From Ignisphaera aggregans DSM 17230 (GTDB lineage: Archaea; Thermoproteota; Thermoprotei_A; Sulfolobales; Ignisphaeraceae): a DNA stretch of 64,000 nt. Numbering within the stretch: position 1 is the first letter of the stretch; the number at the start of each line of letters is the position of its first letter. The notes under the pieces are model-generated. The model did not search any database, was not told the origin of the DNA, and was given only the letters and a program-made list of their open reading frames with translations. Positions 17,316 to 26,895 of the stretch are shown piece after piece. Location of the stretch: positions 998,182-1,062,181 of the forward strand of contig CP002098.1 of the NCBI GenBank assembly GCA_000145985.1, in the 5' to 3' direction. Made by a program: the position numbers and the translations under genes.

Positions 17316-18224
17316 TTATCTATTCCCTAGAGCCTTTCTAAGTATTTCCTTTACCTTCTCTTTATCCTCCTTAGCGCTCTCTATAAGTATTCTTATCATT
17401 GAAGCTAGATCTCTATCACCAATAAGAGTTGCGATAGAGTCCTCTATAACATTCTCATCTATGTATATCATCTTTATCGTCATACCACCATCTATAACTA
17501 TATTTACACCTGTAATCCACTCTGCTTCATCGGATGCTAGAAATGCTACTAATGCGGCTATATCCTCAGGTCTTCCAACTCTTCCAGCTGGATGCTGTCT
17601 ATGATCTAATGGAGATAGCTTTGGCTCTTTCCTAGGTATCTGCCATAAACTTGTATCTATCCATCCAGGTGAAACTGCTAAAACTCTTATCTTATATGGT
17701 GCTAAGCTTATCGCTAAAGCATGTGTCAAAGCTAAAAGCCCTCCTTTAGATGCTGAATATGGCTCTGTATGTGGTTCTGATTGAAGAGCTCTTGTAGAGG
17801 CTATATTTATTATTACACCACCTCTACTCTTCATATATCTAACAACATGTTTACTGCATAGATAAGGACCTGTTAGATTTACATCTATAATCCTTCTCCA
17901 CTCATCAATACTCTGAAGCTCTATAGGTTTACCACTAAATCCTATGCCAGCATTATTGATAAGAACATCTATCGATCCAAAAGTTTTATATACTTTGTCA
18001 ATAGCTCTCGAAACCTCTTCCTCTATAGATACATCAGCCTTTATAAAAATCGTCTTTAGACCCATAGAAACAAACTCTGCCTCTCTAACTCTACCAGCAT
18101 ATTCATCTATATCCAGTATAGCTGTTCTACATCCTTCTGAGGCGAGGCGATAAGCAATTGCAGCACCTATACCTCTTGCACCACCAGTTACAATACATGT
18201 CTTATCTCTAAATCTTTCATACAT
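17316..18224 (-). CDS. SDR-family NAD(P)-dependent oxidoreductase
   Basis: A short-chain dehydrogenase with Rossmann motif TGGARGIGAA near residue 15, NNAGIG, the catalytic serine region (INIAST) and the YSASKGG tyrosine/lysine pair. VSPGWIDT and a substrate-side segment close the fold. It resembles 3-oxoacyl-ACP reductase and glucose dehydrogenase types, but the substrate is not defined. After the usual core of about 255 residues there is an extra charged helical tail of about 45 residues (ending KVKEILRKALGN), unusual for the family. ATG 18224 is preferred, with a GTG nine bases earlier possible. Confidence 0.88.
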   Translation of the reverse strand: MYERFRDKTCIVTGGARGIGAAIAYRLASEGCRTAILDIDEYAGRVREAEFVSMGLKTIFIKADVSIEEEVSRAIDKVYKTFGSIDVLINNAGIGFSGKPIELQSIDEWRRIIDVNLTGPYLCSKHVVRYMKSRGGVIINIASTRALQSEPHTEPYSASKGGLLALTHALAISLAPYKIRVLAVSPGWIDTSLWQIPRKEPKLSPLDHRQHPAGRVGRPEDIAALVAFLASDEAEWITGVNIVIDGGMTIKMIYIDENVIEDSIATLIGDRDLASMIRILIESAKEDKEKVKEILRKALGNR

Positions 18225-18325
18225 ATGTATCACAACCCTAAATAGTATCTATGAGCTATATAAGCATTGAGACTGAAATCGCTTAAAATATATGAAAAGA
18301 GTTGAAAAGAAATAACCGATAATAA

Positions 18326-19954
18326 TTAGATAGTTCTATTTGTAATCTCCTTCTCTAATCTCTGTAGCTCTTCCAATATTCTCTGGAGAGACTCTATCAA
18401 TTCTTTTACTTCCTGCTGCAACCTTTTAATACTTTCTATAGCTGTAGCCCCCTCTACAGGTAGTCTAAATGTCTTTATATACATATCGAATTCTGTTACA
18501 GTTAATCTCTCTAACACTTGTAAGGTGTATACATTTCCTGTTGATGCATCTACAAAATCTATGTATAGAACGCCTCTACCATCATTTGTAATTATGGATA
18601 CCTTCCAATACAGAGTTTCATTAGATATTATCGGTATAGGCTCTGTCAACATAAACTTACTCCAATCAAGTGTAGGATGAGCCTTCTGAACATATGAAGC
18701 TATCCTTGATGCTCCCATCAATGTCTTTTCAGGTCTATAGACAAGTATCTTCGGCTCTATTGTCTTAGCATCGACATATATTATATACTTTATGGCATAA
18801 CCCTCACCAGCTGGCTCTACAGTGAAGACCCAGTATAGATTTCTATTACTGTCAAATAGGAGATAAGGTTGCTTTATATATCCCACATCTCTAATCTCAA
18901 ATGTTTGTCTCTGTAGAACTACTTCCCAGAAGCCTGCATACCACCGTAGTATCTCTATCCATTCTCTTGCAAGATCATCAGGTATTATAGGTATTTCATA
19001 TGACTCAAATATTCTTCTAGCTAGAGGGTGTTGCATAAGTTCTTTAGCTTCAACAATATGTATATCTCCATTCTCCTCTATAATAGCATATCCATAGAGC
19101 ATAGGTATAGAATATGTGAAGCCCTTTACCCATGTCTTTATCGGTATAAGTACATAGATCTTTCCATCGATATAGACCTCTATATTGTCATCAATAAGAG
19201 GTTGAAGTGCTAGTGCCCTAGCCTTTAGCTGTCTCAATAAGGTGTCTATATATAGAGGTGTTATCCTTGTCCTATGGAGAGACCAGTAGAGAGATCTATT
19301 TATAAACACTACATGTGGTGGATATATAGAGCCATTAACCAATACAACCCCATATGCATCCCTAAAAATCTCATTCCATATACCTGAAGGCTCTATAATC
19401 CAGTTATATATTATAGAACCATTGATATAGTATTCATATGATTCCTCAATATATATCCTATGTGTTGGTAGAGTTAGGAAAGAGGTAGCATATGCAAATG
19501 CTGTCTCCTGAGGAATTATACGAGTCATAGACACCTCTATAGGTCTATCTATAAAAACTACATAGTTATCCATAAGATATCGAGCACCTCCAGGGGTAAC
19601 TATAGTAGCATTGTATACTACCCCTAGAATAGCTATAAATAGCATTAATAGGAATATCGCTGTTCCCCAACCTCCATACCTTATACCCCTGATCCTATCT
19701 CTAATCTGCTCCCTAGTCCATCTACCCATATAGTCATAGTAATAGTCATAGCTTCTAGATCTAGCAGAAGATATAATCCTTGCTATAAGAATAGCTATAC
19801 ATATAATGACTATAGAGGCAAAGATGAACGTTCCTATAGCCATACTATTGAAATACTGTGCAAAAAATCCTAAAAATAATACAAATCCACCACTAAAAAA
19901 TGAGAATATATATAGAAAGACTATTAGCATCAAAACCAAAGCTATTCTCCGCAT
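18326..19954 (-). CDS. unrecognised membrane protein with large outer domain and coiled-coil tail
   Basis: I do not recognise a family. The 542-residue protein begins with two membrane helices (about 5-30 and 40-62), an arginine- and tyrosine-rich loop, and a third helix at about 98-118. A domain of about 370 residues follows, with several NGS/NRS/NET sites that could be N-glycosylated outside the cell. It is rich in aromatic residues, with repeated short strand patterns such as YWVFTVEP and YWKVSIIT that recall PepSY-like repeats. The last 45 residues form a leucine/glutamate-rich coiled coil. The start follows GGTG by six bases. It stands alone on the minus strand between an SDR gene and a cyclophilin-like gene. 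Confidence 0.75.
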   Translation of the reverse strand: MRRIALVLMLIVFLYIFSFFSGGFVLFLGFFAQYFNSMAIGTFIFASIVIICIAILIARIISSARSRSYDYYYDYMGRWTREQIRDRIRGIRYGGWGTAIFLLMLFIAILGVVYNATIVTPGGARYLMDNYVVFIDRPIEVSMTRIIPQETAFAYATSFLTLPTHRIYIEESYEYYINGSIIYNWIIEPSGIWNEIFRDAYGVVLVNGSIYPPHVVFINRSLYWSLHRTRITPLYIDTLLRQLKARALALQPLIDDNIEVYIDGKIYVLIPIKTWVKGFTYSIPMLYGYAIIEENGDIHIVEAKELMQHPLARRIFESYEIPIIPDDLAREWIEILRWYAGFWEVVLQRQTFEIRDVGYIKQPYLLFDSNRNLYWVFTVEPAGEGYAIKYIIYVDAKTIEPKILVYRPEKTLMGASRIASYVQKAHPTLDWSKFMLTEPIPIISNETLYWKVSIITNDGRGVLYIDFVDASTGNVYTLQVLERLTVTEFDMYIKTFRLPVEGATAIESIKRLQQEVKELIESLQRILEELQRLEKEITNRTI

Positions 19955-20082
19955 AATTTACACCGACAGAGCTAGAATTAATAGAACCGACTTAAAAACT
20001 GATTTAATGTTATGATAAGAGGTATTGTTTTCAATATACATAGTCTATATAGATGATCAAAATATGATATCGTAATTCAATT

Positions 20083-20463
20083 CTATATTCTCTTAACCAC
20101 AACCCTCTCTCCCTCTTTCACCAATCTCAGCTTTTCTAAACCCTCAACCACATACCCTATAACATTCACAGGACTTGCAGGTCTAATCTCATTTGGTTTA
20201 CTAATAGGTGTTGGTCCAAAGAATATACAGAGAGCTTGTCCGGGTGGCCAATATGCAACTATACCTTTATCAACAATGCTATCAGGATTCTCTAGAGGTA
20301 CTGCTATAGGTGTTGAGAAATATATTTCTTCACCCCATAGATTCACCTCACTCTCGAATGGAATATTCTTAAGTAGAGCTTCTATAGTTTTTAGATTCTT
20401 ATTGATTATTTCTACAACTATGTCTCCAATACTCTCAGGAAATGATATTATAATTCTTGTCAT
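20083..20463 (-). CDS. cyclophilin-like fold protein (DUF369/PF04126)
   Basis: A 126-residue protein with family motifs NLWGEEIYF, VDKGIVAYWPPG, LCIFFGPTPIS and SPVNVIGYV. These define the archaeal and bacterial cyclophilin-like beta-barrel family PF04126. Homologues lack most catalytic residues of true peptidyl-prolyl isomerases and their function is unknown. ATG 20463 is used, with a TTG four codons upstream possible. It is divergent from the ion-pump cluster, with about 165 bases between. Confidence 0.85.
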   Translation of the reverse strand: MTRIIISFPESIGDIVVEIINKNLKTIEALLKNIPFESEVNLWGEEIYFSTPIAVPLENPDSIVDKGIVAYWPPGQALCIFFGPTPISKPNEIRPASPVNVIGYVVEGLEKLRLVKEGERVVVKRI

Positions 20464-20628
20464 AGTTAGACCCAATAGACTAAGTTTAGGGTTAGATATA
20501 TAGATCTATTGGCAGAGGTATATGAAGATTATAATAATATTGTTGCAAAGTCTGATTGCGTTATATATCAAATATATATGTCAATAGGTAATAAGGGAGA
20601 ACCTATAGTATATCTCTAGCTGAGACTT

Positions 20629-22479
20629 ATGCTATATCTAAATCTCAGTATAGTGTTAGCTCCATTGCTCTATGTCATGTCTATAATTGGAATTATAAGA
20701 TTTTTTAGAAAGATTCTAAGAGTAGCTCTATGTATTTTATCCTTCGCATTAGCTACCTCTATATTTATTGATTATATTTCTGGGCATCTTCCATGGATAG
20801 ATAACTTAGATATAGTATTATTAGGACACTCTTTATCAGTTTCATATGGATATATCAATTCATTTCTTCTACTTACTGCATCAATAATAATCCTATCAAT
20901 AGCTATATACAGTAAACACTATATTAGGGAACATGGAGAAATAAATGAAGCTTTGTATTGGCCTCTATTAACAATTCTATATGCAAATATTATTATTCTA
21001 AGTATTGTTGATAACTATCTCATGTTTCTAATGTTTAGTGAACTTTCTGCACTAATGTTTGCTTTCCTGATAATTACAGATCATAGTAATATAGAATCCA
21101 GATATATATCTAGACTCTATCTAACCATAGACATTCTCTCCGGCATAGTAGTACTAATTGGAGTGACAATAATATTTATTGAGACCCAGGGATATAAATA
21201 CCAAAATATCATATTATTACCAGATAATATGCTTAACATAGTCTTAATGCTAATGACAATAGGATTCATGGTCAAAGCTGGTATAGTGCCATTCCATTGG
21301 TGGTTACCTAGAGTTCACGCTGAAGCTATAACACCCCTCTCATCAATTGCTAGTGGGCTTCTAACAAGCCTTGGTCTTTACGGAATTATACTTATATATA
21401 CTTTCTCAATATTCAGAATCCCATTTTATATAGTAATAGCTATGTATATAGCGGGTATGGCAAGTCTGATATATGGATCTATATCATCAATAGCACAAAG
21501 AGATATAAAGAGGATAATTGCGTATAGCACTATAGCTCATAATGGATATGCTATTACAATGCTATCTCTAATATATTCTATACAAGAACATTCTTTAGAG
21601 AACATAGAAATGGTACATATATCCACAGGCATATTACTTACATCAATACTTCTATATATATTCAACCACTCCCTAGCAAAATCATCTATATTCATGGCTA
21701 CAGGCAGTATAGAGCTAGCTACAGGCACAAGAGATATAGATGAGATGATAGGCAGTGGAAGGAGGTTACAAGGATTGTTTATACTCTTTCTACTGATCTC
21801 TATATTTCTCATAGGGTTACCTCCAAGTATAAGCTTTATAGCTAAGTCCTTGGTACATATATCGATTTTAAGAATTAGTTTAACATATATTCATGATGTA
21901 GCTTTAGCAGGATTTTCATCACTATTGATAACAGCTATAATTGTAAAGCTTATCTACAATATTTTTATTGCTAGTTCTACGGAAAACAATGTTAGGATAG
22001 ATAGGTATAGCATGACATATACCTTAATACCATGTTTAATCTCATTAATACCCCTACTCTTACCCTCATTGGTACCTATAATCACCTCAAATATCTATGA
22101 GAAGGCGTATAGATTTGTTGGAGGAGGAAGGACATTGTCATCATATGTAGCGTTCTATCCAATAATTGCAATATTCATGCCTAATCCACCACTACATGTA
22201 TATAGTATATATGAAGAGATACTCATAATAGTTCTTCCTCTAATCATAGTACCCATATCTACATTAGTATCAGTAGCTCTACGTCGATATATCGAGAATT
22301 TCTCCCATATCTTAAGCAGAGCAATTGAAAAATTATTACAGATACTGCATATGGGTATACTAAATAGTATTATATCGAAGATGTATTCCTTATTCTCTAA
22401 GTATGAAAGTGAATTCGTGATATCCCTAGCTCTATCCTTAATTATCTCAATCATCATCCTACTGATGGGAGTTCTATAG
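20629..22479 (+). CDS. Mrp/Mbh-type proton-translocating subunit (NuoL/M-like), large
   Basis: A 616-residue membrane protein with about 16 helices of the proton-conducting antiporter-like family (PF00361). The TM5 glutamate is in LMFSELSALMF, and the TM7 lysine with its broken helix is seen in VKAGIVPFHWWLP. The later lysine is in SFIAKSL. The TM8 lysine of many MrpD/NuoM proteins appears as serine (GLLTSLG). It begins a four-gene cluster of membrane subunits. Such modules exchange Na+ and H+, alone (Mrp) or joined to a hydrogenase or sulfur reductase (Mbh, Mbs). No peripheral-arm genes are present, so an Mrp-like antiporter is the simplest reading. Confidence 0.88.
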   Translation: MLYLNLSIVLAPLLYVMSIIGIIRFFRKILRVALCILSFALATSIFIDYISGHLPWIDNLDIVLLGHSLSVSYGYINSFLLLTASIIILSIAIYSKHYIREHGEINEALYWPLLTILYANIIILSIVDNYLMFLMFSELSALMFAFLIITDHSNIESRYISRLYLTIDILSGIVVLIGVTIIFIETQGYKYQNIILLPDNMLNIVLMLMTIGFMVKAGIVPFHWWLPRVHAEAITPLSSIASGLLTSLGLYGIILIYTFSIFRIPFYIVIAMYIAGMASLIYGSISSIAQRDIKRIIAYSTIAHNGYAITMLSLIYSIQEHSLENIEMVHISTGILLTSILLYIFNHSLAKSSIFMATGSIELATGTRDIDEMIGSGRRLQGLFILFLLISIFLIGLPPSISFIAKSLVHISILRISLTYIHDVALAGFSSLLITAIIVKLIYNIFIASSTENNVRIDRYSMTYTLIPCLISLIPLLLPSLVPIITSNIYEKAYRFVGGGRTLSSYVAFYPIIAIFMPNPPLHVYSIYEEILIIVLPLIIVPISTLVSVALRRYIENFSHILSRAIEKLLQILHMGILNSIISKMYSLFSKYESEFVISLALSLIISIIILLMGVL

Positions 22480-22529
22480 TTTTTATTATGTACATAAAAC
22501 CTTTATATAGGTAGAGATGGAAAATAGTA

Positions 22530-23315
22530 TTGGTTAAAGCAATGCAGCAAAGAATTGTTGTAATTCTCATAGTCTTGACAGTTGTAGCCATATCTATACT
22601 TCTCTCTCTTCACGATATAATGATCATTCCATTAGTAGCTATAGAGAATAAACTTAGAGAAATGTTTATATATTATTCATATAATACTGCTAATCCTATA
22701 TCTGCTCTTGTACCTGCCATAGTCAATGCTATTATATGGGATTTTAGAGGTATAGATACATTCTATGAAACTGTAGTTCTATTTACATCTATAATATCAT
22801 TGGCTGTTGTATACTATAATTATAGTAATGGTCTAGATAGAGAAGCTCTAGATAGAGTAAGGTTATCGCCTATAGCTATGACTGTTTTTCGCATTGTAAT
22901 ACCTGTAGCTATAGCTATAGCAATATCATTGGCTATTAACGGACATAGAACCCCTGGTGGAGGTTTTCAGGGAGGAGCTGTTGTAGCAGCTATGGTAGCA
23001 ATTGGTATAGCTATATATTCAGCACAAGAGATCTATATAAAGCAGTTCGAATATAGTAAACTTATCAGTATTAGATCTATAGGTTTACTGGCTATTATAG
23101 TAACTGCTATGATTCCTGTAATAAGAGGATATATATTGGGATCCCATGGCTATATTTTTCAGAATCAATATAAGCCTGGTGCTATAGATGGCGTTAGCTA
23201 TTATATAGATGGTGTTAGAGTCTCAGGAGTACTGCCGATATACAATGTCTTGGAGATGGTTATTGTTGCAACAAGTTTCATTTTAGTGCTAATGCTTTTG
23301 TATAGAAGGTATTGA
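22530..23315 (+). CDS. MrpB-like antiporter subunit with N-terminal MbhE/MrpA-tail domain
   Basis: The C-terminal half has the MrpB (MnhB) signature GHRTPGGGFQGG, four membrane helices and a loop near LGSHGYIFQ. The N-terminal half carries IVNAIIWDFRGIDTFYE, the hallmark of the C-terminal piece of MrpA, which is separate as MbhE in Thermococcus membrane-bound hydrogenase. So this 261-residue protein seems to be an MbhE-MrpB fusion. A TTG at 22530 and an ATG at 22542 are both possible starts. It sits 50 bases after the large NuoL/M-like gene and 13 bases before the MrpC gene. Confidence 0.85.
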   Translation: MVKAMQQRIVVILIVLTVVAISILLSLHDIMIIPLVAIENKLREMFIYYSYNTANPISALVPAIVNAIIWDFRGIDTFYETVVLFTSIISLAVVYYNYSNGLDREALDRVRLSPIAMTVFRIVIPVAIAIAISLAINGHRTPGGGFQGGAVVAAMVAIGIAIYSAQEIYIKQFEYSKLISIRSIGLLAIIVTAMIPVIRGYILGSHGYIFQNQYKPGAIDGVSYYIDGVRVSGVLPIYNVLEMVIVATSFILVLMLLYRRY

Positions 23316-23328
23316 TGGTGTTATTAAT

Positions 23329-23736
23329 ATGGATATGATAAAGCTCTGTCTCAATTTGTTAGCAATATCGATTATAACGAATATTTTGTTAGCAGTATAT
23401 GGTGTTGTTAAGAGACCAAGTATGATAAAGAAGATAATTGCTCTAGATATGTTAAACAATAGCATATGTATATTAGTGACCTATATAGGGTATATAGGTA
23501 TTGGATCAGTACCACCGGTGTATATGAGTCATGATGATAAAACCCTAGAGTTATTGATCTTAAGAGCTGTTGATCCATTGCCACAGGCATTAATTGTTAC
23601 TGCTATAGTGATAAATCTATCAATAACACTATTCCTATGTGTATTAACTCTACAAATATATAGAGTTGCTAAAACTACGAATATACATAGCATTTTAAGA
23701 CAGAGGGAGCTTCTGGAGGAGCTTAGTGGAGGCTAG
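23329..23736 (+). CDS. MrpC/MbhG-like antiporter subunit (NuoK-like)
   Basis: A 135-residue protein with three membrane helices, matching MrpC/MnhC. Typical motifs are IIALDMLNNSICILV in TM2 and DPLPQALIVTAIVINLS in TM3. In Mrp antiporters this subunit lines the ion pathway between the MrpA/D proteins and MrpB. It lies eight bases before the next gene, within the same operon. The N-terminal helix matches ITNILLAVYGVVKRPSMIK. A short charged tail of about 20 residues follows the last helix. Confidence 0.88.
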   Translation: MDMIKLCLNLLAISIITNILLAVYGVVKRPSMIKKIIALDMLNNSICILVTYIGYIGIGSVPPVYMSHDDKTLELLILRAVDPLPQALIVTAIVINLSITLFLCVLTLQIYRVAKTTNIHSILRQRELLEELSGG

Positions 23737-23743
23737 ATAGGGA

Positions 23744-25330
23744 ATGTCTATAGATATTTCTCTACTCATATCTAGTATCCCTATACTTGGAATAGCTATA
23801 GCACTAGCTATATTGTTAACATCTATAGTGATGAGAAATAGAAGTATTAGAACTATAATCCATGTTCTATTCCTAGTATTTCTATTTCTCATCACTATAG
23901 CTATAGCCATTATATTTATCAATCTCTATAATAATCCTGTAAGCTATTATTGTTTTGGTGGATGGCCACAGCCTCTAGGTATATGCTATATTCTTGATGC
24001 CTATACAACTTATTTTCTATTTCTAGTCTTAGTAGTATTTCTACCTATAGCACTATATAGTATATGGTATTCTAGACATATAGATAATTACTATTATCTC
24101 TACATCCTTATCATCATACATATATGTGGGTTAATAGCACTTTGCCTTACATCTGATTTCTTTAACATGTATGTCATGATAGAGGTCATAGGAATTTCCG
24201 CATATGGCTTAATAGCTTTTTACAGATATAGAGTTAGAGCATTAATAGCATCTATAAGATATGCAATTCTAGGTTCTCTATTTACCTCACTTTTATTTCT
24301 ATCAATAGCAATATTATATTTATCAACAGGAAGTCTTAGTATAGCTGTAAATGGAGCTATTTTAAGAAATGATAATCTTGGTCTAGCTGTATCAGCTTCT
24401 CTAAGAAGTGTTGACGGTGTTATAATTTATATTGTTATCGCTATATGGATTGGGCTTTTCATATCAGCAATATTTCCTAACCATATCTGGCTTCCTGATG
24501 CCCATAGTGAGGCTCCTACAACTGTTTCAGCACTTCTATCAAGTCTAAGTGTTGTTACTGGGATATATATAGTTTCTAGGATCTACTATACATTGGTATA
24601 CAACAGTATAGTTATGGATAGAATTAGTATAATTAATATAATTCTCATGGTTCTCGGATCTATAAGTAGTATACTTGGCTCAATAATGCTTATTAAGGAA
24701 GATGATGTTAAGAGGATTTTCGCCTATAGTACTATAATGAATATGGGCTATATAGTTCTAGGAATAGCTATAACAAATCCCATAGGTATAAAGGCATCAT
24801 TACTACATACCCTAAGCCACGGTATTGGAAAATCCATGGCATTTCTATCCATAGGTATATTTATATGGAGATACCAAACAAGAAATATTTTTGCACTTGA
24901 GGGTAGAGGATATGAAAATCCAATAACAACAATATTTCTAACTATAGCTCTACTTAACCTAATAGGACTTCCACCAACAGCAGGTTTCTACAGTAAACTT
25001 ATGTTAGCAAGAGCATTTCTAGAGACAAGAAACTATCCAGTCTTAGGAATATTCCTAGCAACAATAGTTATCTCTGCATATGGCTATAGCAGAGTATTGG
25101 AACATCTATTAAAACCACTACCGCCACAATATAGAACGCATGAAAAGGAACATCTATCTCCATTTGTAACATCATCCCTAGTAACACTATCTATAACAAT
25201 AGTATTAGTGGTACTACTACAGCCATATATAGAGCAATTCTTAGATATAGCTACACAAAGCCTTATACACACATATGAAAACTATAGATATGTACTAGTA
25301 GAACAGCTACAGAATATATTAATACCATAG
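23744..25330 (+). CDS. MrpD-like proton-translocating subunit lacking usual TM7/TM8 lysines
   Basis: A 528-residue membrane protein of the NuoL/M/MrpD family. The TM5 glutamate is seen in MYVMIEVIGIS. The broken-helix motif reads FPNHIWLPDAHSEAPT, and the later lysine is in GFYSKLMLAR. Where family members have lysine just before that motif (KSAxFP or KMPMVP), this protein reads FISAIFP. The TM8 lysine position reads SVVTG. Two of the charged residues of the central proton path thus appear absent, by eye alignment. It closes the operon. MrpE, F and G subunits do not follow. A gap of about 170 bases separates it from the ATPase on the other strand. Confidence 0.87.
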   Translation: MSIDISLLISSIPILGIAIALAILLTSIVMRNRSIRTIIHVLFLVFLFLITIAIAIIFINLYNNPVSYYCFGGWPQPLGICYILDAYTTYFLFLVLVVFLPIALYSIWYSRHIDNYYYLYILIIIHICGLIALCLTSDFFNMYVMIEVIGISAYGLIAFYRYRVRALIASIRYAILGSLFTSLLFLSIAILYLSTGSLSIAVNGAILRNDNLGLAVSASLRSVDGVIIYIVIAIWIGLFISAIFPNHIWLPDAHSEAPTTVSALLSSLSVVTGIYIVSRIYYTLVYNSIVMDRISIINIILMVLGSISSILGSIMLIKEDDVKRIFAYSTIMNMGYIVLGIAITNPIGIKASLLHTLSHGIGKSMAFLSIGIFIWRYQTRNIFALEGRGYENPITTIFLTIALLNLIGLPPTAGFYSKLMLARAFLETRNYPVLGIFLATIVISAYGYSRVLEHLLKPLPPQYRTHEKEHLSPFVTSSLVTLSITIVLVVLLQPYIEQFLDIATQSLIHTYENYRYVLVEQLQNILIP

Positions 25331-25502
25331 ATAAATCAATCTCGATATACCTAAACAAATATAAATAAATTGATTAATACAACAGAACATTGCCATTATC
25401 CATCACGCCATTAATAGAATTGTGTGAATTCTAGCTACATTCTCTATATCGCCATCTATAATTATTAACCCGCCTCTTTCTATTTTGCCTAGGAAAGAAG
25501 TT

Positions 25503-26525
25503 TTATCTATTACCCAATACCCTCTTAACAGATTCTCTATGGAGAGGTGTTTGCCATGCAAAATATTTTCCTATACCAAGCTCCAAATCTTTTTCAGGTG
25601 GTGGAACATCTATCCATCCAAGTTCATCACGTTCCCAGATATCTACAACAAGATTCATCTCTATAAGCTTCTTCTCAAGTTGCTGAACCTCAGGCTCCCT
25701 AAGTCTCTCAAGAATTATATCAGGATCATAAATAATTTCTTCAAGAGCCCTCCTCTCCTTCTCATTCAGCATAGCCGTAAAAGACCTTAGCTTTCTATCT
25801 CTAATAAACTCAGTTAAAATATTATCAAAACTCCATCCAGAAATATACAGAGTTTCTAATATATCTGGATTTCCACCAGCTACCCTCCAAACATCTTCAA
25901 AAGAAGGTTTAGGCTCGGGTAAAACCTCATAGAGTTTTCTAAATCCATCTCTAGGCATGTTCCACATAATTCTAAAGGTTGCCCATCTATGTCTCCCTAT
26001 CCTCTCCCTTGTAACACCCTCACTAGATGATACAAGAACAACTATCTTTTCATACTCCCCCGGAGGATATTCTATTAGATTCAATAATATCTTTGTATAT
26101 ATCTCTGCTTTATCCAACCCAATAGCCTGAAATATATCGTCCATCAAAACTGCTATCCTGGGTTTTCTAAGTTTATTCATAGCCCTACTAACAATCTTTA
26201 TAGCTATATCAACAATCCTTGGATATGGATCCGGAAAAGATTTTAATACTTCTTCAGCAATTTCATGGATAGAAGGTGTATACATCAAGATCTCCCTCTC
26301 ATCTCTAGCCAAAGGACTTACATAAACAACATGGTAACCAAATTCATCCTCAAGAATAACCTTAGCCTGTTTAAATAAAGCTGTCTTACCACAGCCCTCA
26401 GGGCCATATATAACATAAACTACATGTGTACCCCTCTCTGCATACTCCTCTATTTGTTTCAAAGCTTTTTCTCTATCAATAAACTCTATCTCTCTATCAG
26501 CAAAAACAATCTTTGTTCTCTTCAT
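25503..26525 (-). CDS. archaeal AAA+/STAND P-loop ATPase (PF01637-like)
   Basis: A 340-residue ATPase of the archaeal ATPase_2 type. The N-terminal FIDREKALKQ motif precedes the Walker A GPEGCGKTA at about 42-50. The Walker B is IAVLMDDIF at about 140, followed by a VLVSSSEG sensor-like strand. The C-terminal 120 residues contain helical/winged-helix sequence (LNEKERRALEEI). These ATPases are abundant in hyperthermophilic archaea and often sit near mobile or toxin-antitoxin genes. Functions are mostly unknown. ATG 26525 is used, with a TTG three codons upstream possible. Here it borders a gene-poor island with small antitoxin-like genes. Confidence 0.85.
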   Translation of the reverse strand: MKRTKIVFADREIEFIDREKALKQIEEYAERGTHVVYVIYGPEGCGKTALFKQAKVILEDEFGYHVVYVSPLARDEREILMYTPSIHEIAEEVLKSFPDPYPRIVDIAIKIVSRAMNKLRKPRIAVLMDDIFQAIGLDKAEIYTKILLNLIEYPPGEYEKIVVLVSSSEGVTRERIGRHRWATFRIMWNMPRDGFRKLYEVLPEPKPSFEDVWRVAGGNPDILETLYISGWSFDNILTEFIRDRKLRSFTAMLNEKERRALEEIIYDPDIILERLREPEVQQLEKKLIEMNLVVDIWERDELGWIDVPPPEKDLELGIGKYFAWQTPLHRESVKRVLGNR

Positions 26526-26619
26526 GGTATTCAAACTCTGTGTAGTGATACTAGCTTAAAGTACTATATATGTTTTAGCTGTTTCTATAGATAGCCTCAA
26601 GTACATCCTCCTTCAATTT

Positions 26620-26895
26620 CTAGAACCTTAACGCTTCACTAAGCTTCTTCTTTTCCTCAAGTAGCCTTTCCAATACTATCAGGTCTTCCCATGCAGGATG
26701 CTCAGCAACTCTACCTCTACGTATATACTCCTCCAGCTCCTCAGCACTTCGAACACCATATTTAGCAAGTATCTCAGCTATCTCAGCTTCTACAAGAGCA
26801 AGTCTACGTCTAAGCCAGAGCTCCACAGCTTCTCGCTCAAGTCTCTCTGGCGAGATTCCTAGTTGTTGTGCTACAGTATCTATAACTTTGGCCAT
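26620..26895 (-). CDS. small helical protein, antitoxin-like
   Basis: A 91-residue, highly charged helical protein rich in Glu, Arg, Ala and Leu. The N-terminal part (LGISPERLEREAVELWLRR) resembles the ribbon- or helix-type N-terminus of archaeal VapB-like antitoxins. The rest forms two long helices. Its codons are noticeably more GC-rich than the neighbours. No toxin gene is adjacent, and the next gene downstream is the ATPase after about 95 bases. It could be an orphan antitoxin or a small regulator. No family is firmly recognised. Confidence 0.6.
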   Translation of the reverse strand: MAKVIDTVAQQLGISPERLEREAVELWLRRRLALVEAEIAEILAKYGVRSAEELEEYIRRGRVAEHPAWEDLIVLERLLEEKKKLSEALRF

